A stretch of DNA of 64,000 bases from Aedes albopictus (GCF_035046485.1 NC_085138.1:336982263-337046262), one strand, 5' to 3'. Counted from the first letter of the stretch, positions 1-10,345 are shown. The notes: generated by a model from the letters alone, not told the origin. Program-made: numbers and translations.

Positions 1-1200
1 GTTTCCAAAGGAGTCCCTGAAAGAATTTCTTTAAGAATCCCTGGGAGACTTTTTCAGGAACTCGTGAAAGATTTTTTAAATGAATCCTAGGATTCTTTTC
101 AGCATGAGTCCATGAAAGAGTTATCGAAAAATCTGTGGAAGATTTTTTTTTTCAAAGTAATCTTTGGAGAAATTTATAAAGATATCTCTGGAGGAAAATC
201 TAGTGATATTTCTGACGAAATTATTAGTCGCATTTATAATCAAAGCCATGGTAAATTTTCTGAAACAAAAATCCCTCGAAAAAATTGTGAAGAACCCTTT
301 AGGGCAGTTTCAATAGGAATCCCTGCAGAAAATTCCCGAATGGATCTCACAACTTTTTTTTAAGAGTTCCTGGAGGAATTTCTAAAGAAATCCTAGAAAA
401 AGCTTCTGATAAGAAATCAGATTTTCAAAAATAAAACCCCTGTAGCAATTTCTGAAGCAATCCCCAGAGAATAAATCCTTGGAAGATCGTTTGAGAGAAT
501 GCTTAAAGTAATTTCCGAAGGTTTTTTCGAAAAAAAGAAAAGTCCCGAAAAAAAACAGGATTATTCTTTGAAGGATTTTCTGAAGAAATCCCTGAAGGAA
601 ACTCATTCACAACTTTCTTACACTTTGTGTCTTACTCTTTCACTATCTCTTTGTGAAACTTCTGGAGGAATCCCTAGTGGAATTTCTGGACAGAAATTGG
701 AAGTTGCTGTGGGAATTTCTGGTGAAATCGTTGGAAGAATTTCCAAAGTAACCCCAGTACAAAATTTCCAAAAAAAATTGAAACACTTTCTGAAAAACTC
801 TGGAATAGTTTCCGAAGGCATCGCTGAACGTTTTATTAAAGGATTCTGTGGAGAAATTTCTGAATGAATGTCTGAAGACATTTCGGAAGGAATCTCAGAA
901 CGAATTTTTGAAAGAATCCCTGGAAGAATTGCTGCTCAAATTCATGGATAATTTTTTTGAAAAAAAAAACGTAGGAATATCAGTAGTAAGTCATGCAATA
1001 TGCTGATAGAATTCTTTGTGGAATTAGTAGAAAATGAGGAATTTCTAAACAAATCCATGAAGATAATTTTTAAATATAAAACCATGGAAGATTTTTTTGG
1101 GAGAATCCGTGGCCGAATACTCGGAAAAATTTCGGACAGATTTTTTTTTTAAGATTTTTAAGAAGAATTTTTCAAGAAATTTTTGGTAGATTTTATTTTT
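1..1200 (+). repeat. Degenerate 12-bp minisatellite block (TGGA type)
   Basis: The sequence is a run of diverged units close to GGAATTCCTGGA, for example repeated ggaatttctgaa and ggaatccctgga. Units of 12 bp keep frames open, so the apparent ORFs at 112-363 and 499-867 are artefacts. The block at about 655-1135 is recognisably paralogous to 16335-16800: both share the same order of diverged units, including the 'gctcaaattca(t/c)gga' stretch. All units have the TGGA orientation, so this would be the right half of an inverted locus whose left half lies outside the window. Confidence 0.85.
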
Positions 1201-1212
1201 TTTATTTATTTT

Positions 1213-1275
1213 ATATGATTTTATTCGATTTTATAAACATTTCGAAAATTGAAATGTCCACTAAATCGAGGTACA
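1213..1275 (-). mobile_element. Tigger/pogo-like terminal fragment
   Basis: On the minus strand this reads as a terminus beginning near 'tacctcgatttagtggac' and continuing into 'ttcgaaatg' and 'tataaaatcga'. The same string recurs at 19009-19072 and, in the other orientation, at 44013-44110. The CAGGTATACCTCGATTT-type end resembles Tigger/pogo inverted termini (established for the superfamily). Only one end is present, so this is a fragment, and the assignment is by resemblance. Confidence 0.4.
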
Positions 1276-1667
1276 ATGATTCGTAGATAATCTGGTTGAT
1301 TTTGAAGCTTCATACTTTCTATATGGAATGAAAAATTGTTGAAAAACTTTGAGCTGCGTTTTCTTAAAACTAGGTTCTTTGTCATTTCGGGTAGAAATTT
1401 TCTTCGTCATATGCGCTATTTTCCGTCATATCAGACGTAAAATAGCCAATAATTACAGATATTCGAACTTACGTTTGCCAATGGCTCATCACATGGAAGC
1501 AAAAAGATGTAGATCATCAGTAAACAGTTCCTATAGCACTTATAATCGAATAATTTTGCGAAATTTCACGATCAATTTCACTCCACTTACGAATTGATAT
1601 TTTTTTTTCTCATTTTGCGTAAGACGAAGGCAGCCGCGCCAAAGCAGCAGCTAGCCGAATGGTTCTA
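1276..1667. other. Unique sequence, no gene recognised
   Basis: Moderately AT-rich DNA without repeat structure that I can see. A frame at 1349-1597 (82 codons) has no recognisable domain. A short GC-richer stretch with several 'gcagc' groups lies at 1630-1660, just left of the MITE. Confidence 0.4.
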
Positions 1668-1882
1668 GGGTATCGCGCCACTTGGGCGGTGGCTTTTATA
1701 TTCGTCTGTTTTCCACTATAACTCAGTCAATATTTCACCATTTGACTTCAAATGTTGTACACGGGTAGATACTATACCTATCTCACCACATTCCAAAAGT
1801 TGTGTCAATTGGTTCAAATTTGACTGAGTTGTAGTGGAAAACAGACTAATATAGAAGCCACCACCCAAGAGGCGCGATTCCC
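1668..1882. mobile_element. TA-flanked MITE, 215 bp
   Basis: Long terminal inverted repeats start GGGTATCGCGCCACTTGGG on the left and, on the reverse strand, GGGAATCGCGCCTCTTGGG on the right. They continue through 'gtctgttttccacta' and 'aactcagtc'. A TA dinucleotide sits immediately outside both ends (1666-1667 and 1883-1884), the duplication expected for Tc1/mariner-type transposition. There is no coding capacity. A related element, sharing the 'ataactcagt' inner part and a GGGT... end, lies at 63775-63985. Confidence 0.85.
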
Positions 1883-2072
1883 TACATCACTGTTCAATTT
1901 TCACTGGAGAAGTTCACTTGTTGAACCAACCTTTGAATTCACACCACACAAAGGCTTTGAAGTGCCGCAAAATTGGATTTCACTGCGGCAAAATGCAGCA
2001 AAAGCTGTTTTATTAATCAAATAAATCATCTTTTTCCTGTCGGTAAAATGTAAACAACAACTTGTCTTCGTC

Positions 2073-2350
2073 CTCCTCTTCTTGGCGTAACGTCCTCACC
2101 GGGACAAAGCCTGCTTCTCAGCTTAGTGTTCTATGAGCACTTCCACAGTTATTAACTGAGAGCTTCCTCTGCCAATGACCATTTTGCATGTGTATATCGT
2201 GTGGCAGGCACGAAGATACTCTATGCCCAAGGAAGTCAAGGAAATTTCCTTTACGAAAAGATCCTGGACCGACCGGGAATCGAACCCGTCACCCTCAGCA
2301 TGGTCATGCTGAATACCCGTGCGTTTACCGCCTCGGCTATATGGGCCCTT
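2073..2350 (-). mobile_element. Feilai: tRNA-derived SINE, Feilai-like, full length
   Basis: On the minus strand the element begins with a tRNA-like head. Box A lies in 'tagccgaggcggtaaacgc' and box B is 'gggttcgattccc', which together form an internal RNA polymerase III promoter. A body and a short GAAGAA-type 3' tail follow. A 14-bp duplication, AACTTGTCTTCGTC, flanks it at 2059-2072 and 2351-2364, showing LINE-assisted insertion. A close copy lies in the opposite orientation at 51179-51454. The frame at 2201-2416 is an artefact of the SINE. The name Feilai is from memory of the Aedes SINE; the tRNA-SINE class is clear from the sequence. Confidence 0.88.
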
Positions 2351-2364
2351 AACTTGTCTTCGTC

Positions 2365-2832
2365 TAGGCAGGATTTAAGCAAATGTGTGCATGGATTTTC
2401 TACATACGAAACATAGTATTTCACAACCACAAAGAAAGATTTCTTCGTTGCACTGTGATGGCGTATTATGATCTGGTGGGCAAAAATGTTAATTTAAATG
2501 GTTTGGTCGTTATTCTACAGCTACATCCATCTCAATTTTAAAGCCTTCTGCTCAATCGTATTTTGAACACATGATTTGATTTGAAATGCGAAGCATTTGA
2601 CAGACTTTTCGAATAAACACCAACGGCGGCAAAATCATAATTTTTGATCATCTTATGTACCATAGTGCCACGTAGAAGGTAAACCGGAAATTGAATTCAG
2701 GTTGTGCCCGAAATAGACGTACACTAGACGAAAACAGAATTCGGGGAACAATTATCCAATCTTATTATTGTAAGGAAATTGTTGTTCTTCCAAATATCTT
2801 TTAACATGATATGGAAGCTAATGTATAAATTA
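2365..2832. other. Unique AT-rich sequence
   Basis: No repeat, RNA gene or coding region recognised. Several in-frame stops occur in all frames. Confidence 0.4.
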
Positions 2833-3496
2833 CACAGTGCAACATTTTTTTGTCTCAAGAGCAAACTTATGTGTCTCCGAAGGATTTTGGGCCGCTGAAT
2901 CCGAATCCGGGCTCAGATTTGCTCTAACACGTCACAATTTTGAGCTATACCTCAATTTATAGGGCAAAATATGCGATTTTGGGCTTTTTTGACTGCAAGC
3001 CATTAAGCAAGGAAATATTTTTATTTAAGCAATCAAAAGGTTAATTGGTCAATTAACATCTAAATTGACGACTCATGCAAAATATTTTGTTTATCTAATC
3101 AAATTTCATAGATTTAAGCATTTCATGTTAGTATGAAAACTTGCATGCAACTCTTGAAGGATGACTTGTATGGGAAATATCGTACCTAACATAAATCGCT
3201 TAAAACTATCAAATTCGATTTGGTGAAACGAAATATTTTGCATGAGTCGTTAATTTAGATGTTAATTGACCAATTAACCTTTTGATTTCTTAAAAAAAAA
3301 TATTTCTATGCTTAATGGCTTGCAGTCAAAAAAGCCCAAAATCGCATATTTTGCCATATAAATTGAGGTATAGCTCAAAATTGTGACGTGTTAGAGCAAA
3401 TCTGAGCACGGATTCGGATTCAGCGGTCCAAAATCCTTCGGAGACACAAAGGTTTGCTCTTGAGACAGACAAAAAGTTAATTTTTGTTACGCTGTG
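2833..3496. mobile_element. Foldback element, 664 bp, TTA duplication
   Basis: The two halves are reverse complements over most of their length. The ends are CACAGTGCAAC on the left and, on the reverse strand, CACAGCGTAAC on the right. Matching inner blocks include 'gctcttgagac', 'gtctccgaagga', 'ccgaatccg', 'tgagctatacctcaattta', 'caattaacatctaaatt' and 'gcaaaatatttt'. TTA occurs just outside both ends (2830-2832 and 3497-3499). There is no transposase frame. The right half of a second copy is found, heavily interrupted, at 45968-47709. Confidence 0.88.
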
Positions 3497-3499
3497 TTA

Positions 3500-4035
3500 G
3501 TAATTGAAACCTTCTTCGTCGGTGCTTTAGCTAGACGGAAATTATATAGAAACCCTATATACGTTTGCTTATAATCTCTCAGTTTATCCTAAGGCCAAAC
3601 AAATCTACTTTTTTGTAAAAGGAAACTTTTGACAGTTTTCAAACAAGCTAAAGTTAGGATTGTTTTAAATGGCCTAAAATGATGTTCGAGGAACATCGAG
3701 CGATACTCTCTCAAATTGATTCTTAAACAGGAAAATCTGCTAGGATTCATTCCCTTTAAAAGGTAAATTTAATAAAATATCAAACAAAAATGAAAAATCA
3801 GTGTTCACCCTAGTGTGGAAAAAGTTTGCTACCGTAATGATCCGGAGTGGGATTGAATTTGATGGCTTCCTGCCATCGCCGCCAGTACCATCACACCATG
3901 GTGGTGAAACGGTGACTTTTATTGTCGGCGGCGTAATCTCTATCATCTCAATGGTCTCTGCTGCTGCGTACCTAATCATGGTGAATATCGGATTCATCGC
4001 AACTCCGATATGATATGTCGATACCGTAATTGGAG
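3500..4035. other. Unique sequence upstream of a TATA-like site
   Basis: Low-repeat DNA that becomes GC-richer after 3800. Overlapping frames exist on both strands (minus 3740-4129, plus 3801-4013). Neither shows a family I recognise, and they are probably chance frames. The segment directly precedes the TATA-like element at 4036. Confidence 0.35.
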
Positions 4036-4042
4036 TATAAAA
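4036..4042 (+). promoter_or_regulatory. Candidate TATA box
   Basis: TATAAAA follows 'attggag' inside one of the few GC-richer non-repetitive stretches. It lies about 700 bp upstream of a segment with excellent splice signals (4733-4800). This is a plausible core promoter for an untranslated first exon near 4070-4170. There is no strong initiator match, so the assignment is tentative. Confidence 0.25.
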
Positions 4043-4732
4043 CCCATTGGCGAGACGATAGATGGGATCCGTCGGAGACCGCAGCACAGACCTTTCTCCA
4101 ATTCTTCTCCCAACTGCCCGAACAACCAAACCAACAATTTTAACCAGACTGCATTGTGGTAACCTTGAAAACCCGAGTGAGCGATATCTAGGCGGCTCGA
4201 CGACGCTCGACGACTGCGTCTCAAGGTTAATAGGGTGAAGTTTAAAGTGCTCGTATGTGGTGACAAAGAGTGGGCTTTAAAACTTTATACAGTCATTTAA
4301 CCCTACCTTAACCGCGCACGAGACCCGCTCGCTCATGCCTACCTTCTAGGTTGTCAGCCGTCATCGTCGCACGGGAATTAAAAGCAAACAGTTGGCCCTT
4401 ATCATTTAGCTTACGACGGGCGTTCTACAAATTGTCTCTTTGCCTGAAGAGTCGCGACGCGACACTGTGCGTGTAAAAGTGGATGAAATACAATTTGAGT
4501 TGATGAGCATATGGGATTTTTTAACGATGTTCATCGTAAACTAGATGTGTCTTCGGTAGTTCGGTTTTAGAAGATAGGCAACTTCAATAAACGTGATTTG
4601 TTTATACTTTCAACAACGAGTAGCAACGTGAAAATTGAGTTGACGCAGTGTATCGAATACTTAATTTTACGATGATTCATATCTATGATTCAGCAATCTA
4701 AACCTTTTTATCTTATCTCTGTTTCTTTTCAG

Positions 4733-4800
4733 AAAGTGAAAAATTGTTGACCCGGCTCAACATTGTCATCACGAACAGTTGGAACTACTCGTAGATTTAG
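4733..4800 (+). other. Candidate internal (probably untranslated) exon
   Basis: A pyrimidine-rich tract ending 'tctctgtttcttttcag' stands immediately before 4733, and the segment ends with AG followed by GTAAGT at 4801, a perfect consensus donor. The enclosed 68 nt contains stops in all three frames, the last being TAG just before the donor, so if real it would be a 5'-UTR exon or part of a non-coding RNA. It lies in a repeat-free region downstream of a TATA-like box. I saw no continuation with coding sequence elsewhere in the window. Confidence 0.35.
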
Positions 4801-4802
4801 GT

Positions 4803-5340
4803 AAGTGAATTTCGAAGTTTACCACGAGGATTCGATTGAATAAACAGTTGATTAGCAACACTTCCAGTACCGCTGGATCCATTGTACGTTCATAAGGACG
4901 TACAAAAGACGTGTCCCTGAGATTGATGGATATCCTCAGAATACAAATTTAAGAAGTCTTCATGTTTTGTGCGCATGTTAGAGAAGAGTGGAGAAGGGGG
5001 CAATTTGATGATGCATTCGCTCGTCCATTGCAAATCACTTACGCCACGTGATATGAGCGATTTCAAGTAGATGATAGTACGATAATACTATAGTACGATA
5101 GTACGAAGGAGGATTGCAGTGGCACAGGTTTACTTAAGTTTCAGGATGCCGGACTGTTTGGTCGGGATCCAATTGTTACTATCTATGATGGCCACGCGAC
5201 TATGGAGTTCCGTACGCTCTAGGATAGCTTACCTTTCAATTGCCCCTCAGGGTCGGCACACATGCTTGAAGATACTCTCACCGTAACAGACCTAAACGAT
5301 AACAGACTTAAGGTATAGATACAAATTTTAAGACATTTGA
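4803..5340. other. Unique sequence
   Basis: No repeats or coding potential recognised. A short local repeat, 'gatagtacgataatactatagtacgatagtacga', occurs in two pieces near 5070-5105 and looks like slippage around GTACGATA. Confidence 0.35.
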
Positions 5341-6351
5341 TCTTGGAATAAAGTAGTACAATAAAACGAGCTCACCAAATTACAACGTATCTTGATAACC
5401 ATTCAGGTGTTTTATGACTCTTCAAGGAATCTTGTATTTGAAACTTTGTTTAAAATGAGAGTATAGACAAAGATGCAAAATAAATATGAAACGAACTCAC
5501 CAAAAAATAAACTAATCATTTGATTAGTTCTTATCATTGTATTTTTCATAGGATCACAATGATTAACATTGTGTTAAACGAATGTACATTAGAGTGGGTC
5601 AACGTTGTATGGAGAAACTTTAAATTTGATCGTATCAACCCGGAACAAAGCTTCTTCAATCTATATTAGCGCCCAAAACAACTGTGCAAAATTTGGGAGC
5701 GATTGGTTGCGTCCCCGTATTCCGCATTGCAATTGAAATTTGTATGGAAGTTAGTATGGGAAAACGTCCTTTTTTGCATTTTACTCATAACTTGAATTCT
5801 TTTATCTAATACCATGTAATCAATGACGATAAAGTATAGCCTAGGATATGCCGAAAAACTTTGCCGAAGACCGCAAAGTGATCCGACGCTTGTGAAAAAA
5901 GTTATTCGCCTGGTAACTTAGGCCAAAAATTGAGATTTTATTATTGATGTTATTCCTTTACATGTTAAATGTTAAGCACCACTGGGCAATCTGTACGTTA
6001 TAACTTTTTTCACAAGTGTCGGATCACTTTGTGGTCTTCGGCAAAGTTTTTCGGCATATCCTAGGCTATACTTTACCGTCGTTGGTTAGACTGTTTTAGA
6101 CAAAAAATTTCAATTTATGAGAAAAATTCAAAAAAGCACGTTTTCCCATACTAAATTCCATACAAATTTCAATCGCAATGCGGAATACGGGGAAGCAACC
6201 AATCGCTCCCAAATTTTGCACAGTTGCTTTGGACGCTAAAACGAATCGAAAAAGCTTTGTTCCAAAAAATCGACTTTGTTGACCCAGTCTAATGTACATA
6301 GAATAGCAAAGTAAGTGTGGAATGACTTTATAACTGTTTGGTGAGCTCGTT
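5341..6351. repeat. GAGCTC-motif dispersed repeat, interrupted by a foldback
   Basis: Motif AACGAGCTCACCAA at 5365-5378, variant AACGAACTCACCAA at 5490-5503, and the inverse TTGGTGAGCTCGTT at 6338-6351 mark a dispersed repeat with roughly 125-130 bp between motifs. The stretch 5331-5505 matches 11898-12067 along its length, including 'tgatcttggaata' and 'gacaaagatgcaaaataaatat'. The part after 5540 matches 12296-12376 but is split by the element at 5587-6294. Confidence 0.75.
5587..6294. mobile_element. Foldback MITE, 708 bp, TA duplication
   Basis: Inverted termini CATTAGAGTGGGTCAAC and, on the reverse strand, CATTAGACTGGGTCAAC have a TA on each outer side (5585-5586 and 6295-6296). Long inner arms match each other: 'gggagcgattggttgc', 'gcggaatacgggg', 'atatgccgaaaaactttgcc' and 'gatcactttg' all occur in both orientations. 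The element interrupts the motif repeat, whose uninterrupted counterpart at 12296-12376 shows the empty site. There are no coding genes; the minus frames at 6096-6299 and 6236-6526 are by-products. Confidence 0.88.
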
Positions 6352-6480
6352 TTTTAATAATTTTCATTGGTATCTCAATGAATAGGACAGATAGGTGAAG
6401 TACTAGATAGACTAGAAATCTAATACTACACCGAACGTGCCCCATTTTTACATTCATCAACTTAAACAAGGTGTTTTGTG

Positions 6481-8010
6481 TATTTCTCCAGATATTCCTC
6501 CAAAATTTCTGCCAAGAATTCCTCAAAGAATTCCTCTAGGTATTCCTCAAGCATGTTTCCAGGAAATCCTCCAAGACAAGGAATTCTCCAAGCATTCCTC
6601 CAGGATTTGTTGCAGGAATTCCTCCAATAATTTCTCCAAGAATTCCTCTAGGAATTTCTCCAAGAATCCCTCTGGGAATTTCTACAGAAATTCCTCGTAG
6701 AATTTCTCCAGAAACCTGCAGGAAATCCTCCAGAACATCTTTCAAAAATTACTCCTGCACTTCCTCCGAGATTTCTTTCAGGCAATTCTCCAGAGATTCC
6801 TCCAGGAATGTGTCGAGAAATTGTTCATGGAATTCCAACAGAAATGGCTTCAGGAATTTCTCAAAGAATTCTTCCAGAAATCCCCCTAGGGATTTTCAAA
6901 GATTTTTTCCAAGAATTCCTCCAGAAATTTCTCCATGAATACCTCCAGGATCCTTCAAGAAACCTTTAGAATTCCTCAAGAAAATACTCCTGGGATCTTA
7001 GATTACTCTAAGAAATCGTCCGGGAATTCCTTCAGGGATTTTCTCAGAAATTCCTTCAAAAATTTCTTAATGAATTACGCTAAAAATTCCTCCCGAAATT
7101 ACTTCAGGAACTCCTTCAGGCATTACTCCAAGAATTCCTCAAGGTTCTCTTTCAGGAATTCTTCCAAAAATTCCCTTATAAATTCATCTTTGAATTCCAT
7201 CAGAAATTCCCCCAGAAATTACTTCGCAGTTTCCTTCAGTCCTCTTATACTATCTACTGGAATTCCTCCACGATTTCCCCAAGCAATTCCTCCGAGACAT
7301 CTGCTTAGAATTCCTCCAAGAATCCCTCAAGAAATTCATACATAATTTTCCCCAAGAACTTCATTACCAGAGACTTCTGCCAAGAATTTTTCCAAAAATT
7401 CCTTCAGGAATTTCGACAGACCTCCAGGGATTTTTAAAAGAAATTTCTTCTTGAATACCTGCAAGATGCTTCAGGGGACCTTCAGAAAGTCCTCAAATAT
7501 ACTCCTGGGACAACTCCAGGGATTCCTTCAGGGATTTCTTCAGGAACTGCTCCAAGACTTCTTCTAAGAATTTATCCAGGAGTTACTTCAAGACTGTTAA
7601 GAATTCCTCCAAGAATACCACCAGGAATTTCTCCAAGAATTCCTCCAGGAATTTTTGAAAACTTCTCCAGATATTCCATGACTCCATGACTTCTGCTAAA
7701 ATTTCCTGCAAGAATCCAGTCAGGAATTTCTCCAGGAAATCGTTTCAATAATTCCTAAAAAAAAACTCTTATAAGAATTTCTCTAAGACATGCTCAAATA
7801 CTTATGTTAACAGTTTCTCAGAGAATCCCTCCAGGGATTCCTTCAGATTTTTCTCTAGAAACACTTTCGGGGATTTTTCAATAAATATCTTCAGGAATTC
7901 TTCCCGGAAATCCTTCAGAAACTCCTCCAGAAATGCCTTCAGAAATTTCTTCAAGAATTCCTTCAAGAAATCCTCGAAGATTTCCTCCAAGACATCCGCC
8001 AAGAATTCCT
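6481..8010 (-). repeat. 12-bp minisatellite, TCCA-type left arm of locus 1
   Basis: Units near GGAATTCCTCCA, the reverse complement of the TGGA-type unit, run without break, for example 'aagaattcctccagg' and 'aggaatttctccaag'. GGAATTCC is an 8-bp palindrome, and the 4-bp spacer TCCA gives the strand polarity. Translation gives SRNS, PGIP or QEFL tetrapeptides according to frame, which explains the ORFs at 6437-6700, 6935-7345 and 7802-8002. These are not proteins. Confidence 0.9.
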
Positions 8011-8299
8011 ACGTACGTTTGATTTGCTTGAATAAAATCACTCCTTCTGTTATTATATATTTTTTTCGTTTGATTGTTTTTTCCTTCAATTTTCCCTAAG
8101 TTTTTAGTAGCGTTTTGGTGGAGTTTGAGACTGGGTTTTGTTATAAGAAATTCTGCTGATTTTCCGTAAACCGTTCTTAAATCCTCTGAGATACTAGTCC
8201 CTTACAAACGTCGGGCAAACCTAACACGACCGGTGGTCTCTCCTCGAGAGTGGCGCATAAGCCATCGTGCTTTGATTGAATCTCTCGAGCAAGTTAGCA
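8011..8299. other. Non-satellite spacer within locus 1
   Basis: About 290 bp of T-rich sequence with no 12-bp units. At 8241-8291 it holds an inverted pair, CTCGAGAG and CTCTCGAG, about 40 bp apart. It could be the loop of an inverted minisatellite element or flanking unique DNA. No gene recognised. Confidence 0.4.
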
Positions 8300-8475
8300 A
8301 AGGTTACATTCCTTCAACAATCCCTTCCAGAAATCTAAGAATTTCTTCAGGAATACCTCCAAGATTTCTTACAAAAAATTCTAGGAATTTCTCCAGGAAT
8401 TCCTTGAAGATTTTTTTCAAGAATTTCTTCGAGAACACTTCTAGGAATTTATTCAAGAAATTCTGGAGGAATTCC
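8300..8475 (-). repeat. 12-bp minisatellite, TCCA type, up to the polarity switch
   Basis: Units such as 'aggaatacctccaag' and 'aggaatttctccagg' continue the left-arm polarity. The switch occurs inside 'caagaaattctggaggaattcc' at about 8456-8480, after which all units carry TGGA. Confidence 0.8.
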
Positions 8476-9790
8476 TAGAGTACTTTCTGGAAGAATTCAT
8501 GTAGTAATTTGTTAAGGAATTTTCAAGAATTTCCTGGGGGAATTCTTAGAGGTATTACTGGAGGATTTCATGGAGGGATTTCTGGAGGAACTCCTAGATG
8601 AATTCCTCCAAGAATTCCTCTTGAAGTTATTTTTTATTATTTTTTTGGAGGAACTTCTGGAGAAATTGTTGGAGGATTTCTTTAGTAAAAATTCATCAAG
8701 TAATTTCTGGAAGAAATCCTAAAACAATTCCTGGAGGAATTTCTATAGAATTTCTTAGAATAATTCCGGGGGGATTTCTTGGAATAATTATTGGGGAAAT
8801 TCCTGGAGCACTTCCTGGAGGAATTTCTGTAGTAATTCTTACAGAAAATCCTGAAGTTATTCCGGAAATAATTCCTGGAGATATTCCTGGAATATTTCTT
8901 GTAGGAATTCCTGGAGTATTTCCCGGAACACTTCCTAGAGGATTTCCTGTAATAATTCCTGGAGGAATTCGTAGAGTATTTCCTGGAGAAATTCCCGTAG
9001 GAATTTCTGGAGTATTTGCTAAATGAATTTCTGAAACATGTATATTCTGGAGGAATTCCAGAAATTATGTACATCCTCGAGGAATTCCAGAAGGAATCCC
9101 TGGTGGAATTCCTTTAGGAATTCATGTAGAAATCCTTAGAGCAATTCCTTGAGGAATGACTGATGAAATTCATGGAATAATTTGTGGAGGATTTCGTGGA
9201 GGAATTCATTACGGAGTTCTGGAGGAATCTCTAGAGATTTTCTTGGAGCTATTACAGAATATTTGGAGGAATTAGTTGAGGAATACTTGAAGGAGTTCCA
9301 TGCAGAATTCCAAGTGGATGCCTTGGAAGAATGCCTTGATGAATTTCCTGAGAAGTCCTGGAAGGAATTTCTGAATGAATTTGTGGTGAAAATCCTGATT
9401 GTATCCGTTGCGGAATTCCTGGAGGAAACTTTGAAGGAATTCCGTGAGAAATCCCCTTAGGAATTGCTAGAGGAATTCCTGGTGGATTTCCTGTAGGATT
9501 TCCTGACGAAATTCTGTGATTAATCCCTGCAGGGTTTCAAGAAGAAATCCCTGGAGAAATTTCAAGAGGAATCGCTAGATAAATTCTTGATTGAATCCTG
9601 GTGGAATCTCTGGAGGCATCCCTGGAAGGATTCGTGGTAGAATCCCTGTAGGAATCGCTCGTGGAAGTCCGGGATGGATTTGTGAGAACACCGTGGAGGA
9701 ATTTCTGAAGGAATCCCTTGATGAATTCCTAAATTCTTAATTCTTGGAGTTATTTGTAGTGGAATTGCTGGAGAAATCACCCGGAGAATT
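8476..9790 (+). repeat. 12-bp minisatellite, TGGA-type right arm of locus 1
   Basis: The clearest 12-bp periodicity in the window lies at about 8700-9060. Successive dodecamers read like GGAATTTCTGTA, GTAATTCTTACA, GAAAATCCTGAA, ATAATTCCTGGA and GGAATTCCTGGA, all in phase. The minus frame at 8682-9074 therefore encodes an uninterrupted 4-residue repeat of the SRN type and is a pure by-product. Substitutions between units are high, so the array is old. Confidence 0.9.
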
Positions 9791-10150
9791 CTTGTGGAGA
9801 ATGGTTACGAATATCGACTGATTTGGGTGCTTGATTTCTTGGGTTTTCGGCTTGCAGTCTGAAAAAATTGCGTTGACTGATTTCAGATCATCGCCGACGT
9901 TTCGGTCCAGGTATGGGACCTTCCTCAGGGCTCGATACAACAATCAACCTGTCACAGAACTTTTTAGAAAGCAAAAAATGTCGGGTCGTAAAGGGTCACG
10001 CTGTCTGCTACACTTCTGGGCCATCCGTTATGATTCGGTCCAGGGAATTCCCTTCTAGCACGGAGGAATACCTGCCGGGATTGACCACCACTTTAACTGA
10101 TGATCAGTTATTATGATGATTAACCTGGGCTTGTTAGGGGAATATCTGTA
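9791..10150 (-). mobile_element. Possible Penelope-like terminal fragment with a hammerhead-like motif
   Basis: This non-satellite segment contains, on the minus strand at 9893-9931, a compact hammerhead-like core (separate entry). Termini of Penelope-like elements and some other retroelements are known to carry short hammerheads, which is the only basis for this call. No reverse transcriptase or GIY-YIG endonuclease is visible here. The small frames at 9831-10116 show nothing recognisable. Confidence 0.3.
9893..9931 (-). ncRNA. Hammerhead-like ribozyme motif (minus strand)
   Basis: Reading the minus strand: GCC, core CUGAGGA, one extra A, helix II GGUCC...GGACC with a 7-9 nt loop, GAAA, a minimal helix III 'CGUC', then GGC. 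GCC and GGC form a 3-bp helix I, and CUGANGA and GAAA are the invariant hammerhead boxes. The extra base before helix II departs from the textbook core but also occurs in the motif at 10300-10345, so it may be a family trait. Activity is not established. Confidence 0.45.
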
Positions 10151-10212
10151 AATAAAAAGAAAATCGCGTTAAGTACTGTTCCTTTGAATTCCACTAAGAA
10201 TTTGCATCCTTT

Positions 10213-10258
10213 GACAGATACGTATTTCGACCTCAACTGTAAGGTCGTCTTCAGTGTC
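10213..10258 (-). ncRNA. Hammerhead-like ribozyme motif, left arm of palindrome
   Basis: This is the reverse complement of the motif at 10300-10345, identical in all positions checked. In a transcript from either strand, one arm carries the sense motif and the other its complement, so the two compete as a long hairpin. Confidence 0.5.
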
Positions 10259-10299
10259 TTGTACTTGACCCGACTCAAATACAGTCGAGTCAAGTACAA

Positions 10300-10345
10300 G
10301 ACACTGAAGACGACCTTACAGTTGAGGTCGAAATACGTATCTGTC
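10300..10345 (+). ncRNA. Hammerhead-like ribozyme motif, right arm of palindrome
   Basis: In order: GACA (helix I), CTGAAGA core at 10304-10310, an extra C, helix II (GACCT...AGGTC, 8-nt loop), GAAA at 10330-10333, self-complementary TACGTA (helix III of 2-3 bp), TC with the predicted cleavage after C10341, and TGTC closing helix I with GACA. Very short helix III is known for natural retroelement hammerheads that act as dimers. The single extra nucleotide before helix II is the weak point. Confidence 0.5.

Noticed and set aside
3740..4266. Overlapping minus-strand frames of 129 and 90 codons
   Set aside because: No family recognised, and plus-strand frames overlap them. The region is better described as possible promoter/UTR DNA.
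6935..7345. 136-residue asparagine/serine-rich frame
   Set aside because: Same cause: GGAATTCCTCCA units with few stops. FLQEFLQ-type frames elsewhere (for example 15017-15199) are the same artefact in another phase.
8300..8475. CRISPR-like array reading of the short-period repeats
   Set aside because: Eukaryotic context, no constant repeats with unique spacers; units are contiguous degenerate 12-mers.
8682..9074. 130-residue frame with a regular four-residue SRN-type repeat, looking like a repeat protein
   Set aside because: It is a direct read-through of the 12-bp minisatellite; other frames of the same DNA are equally periodic and there is no start context, splice signal or codon constraint.
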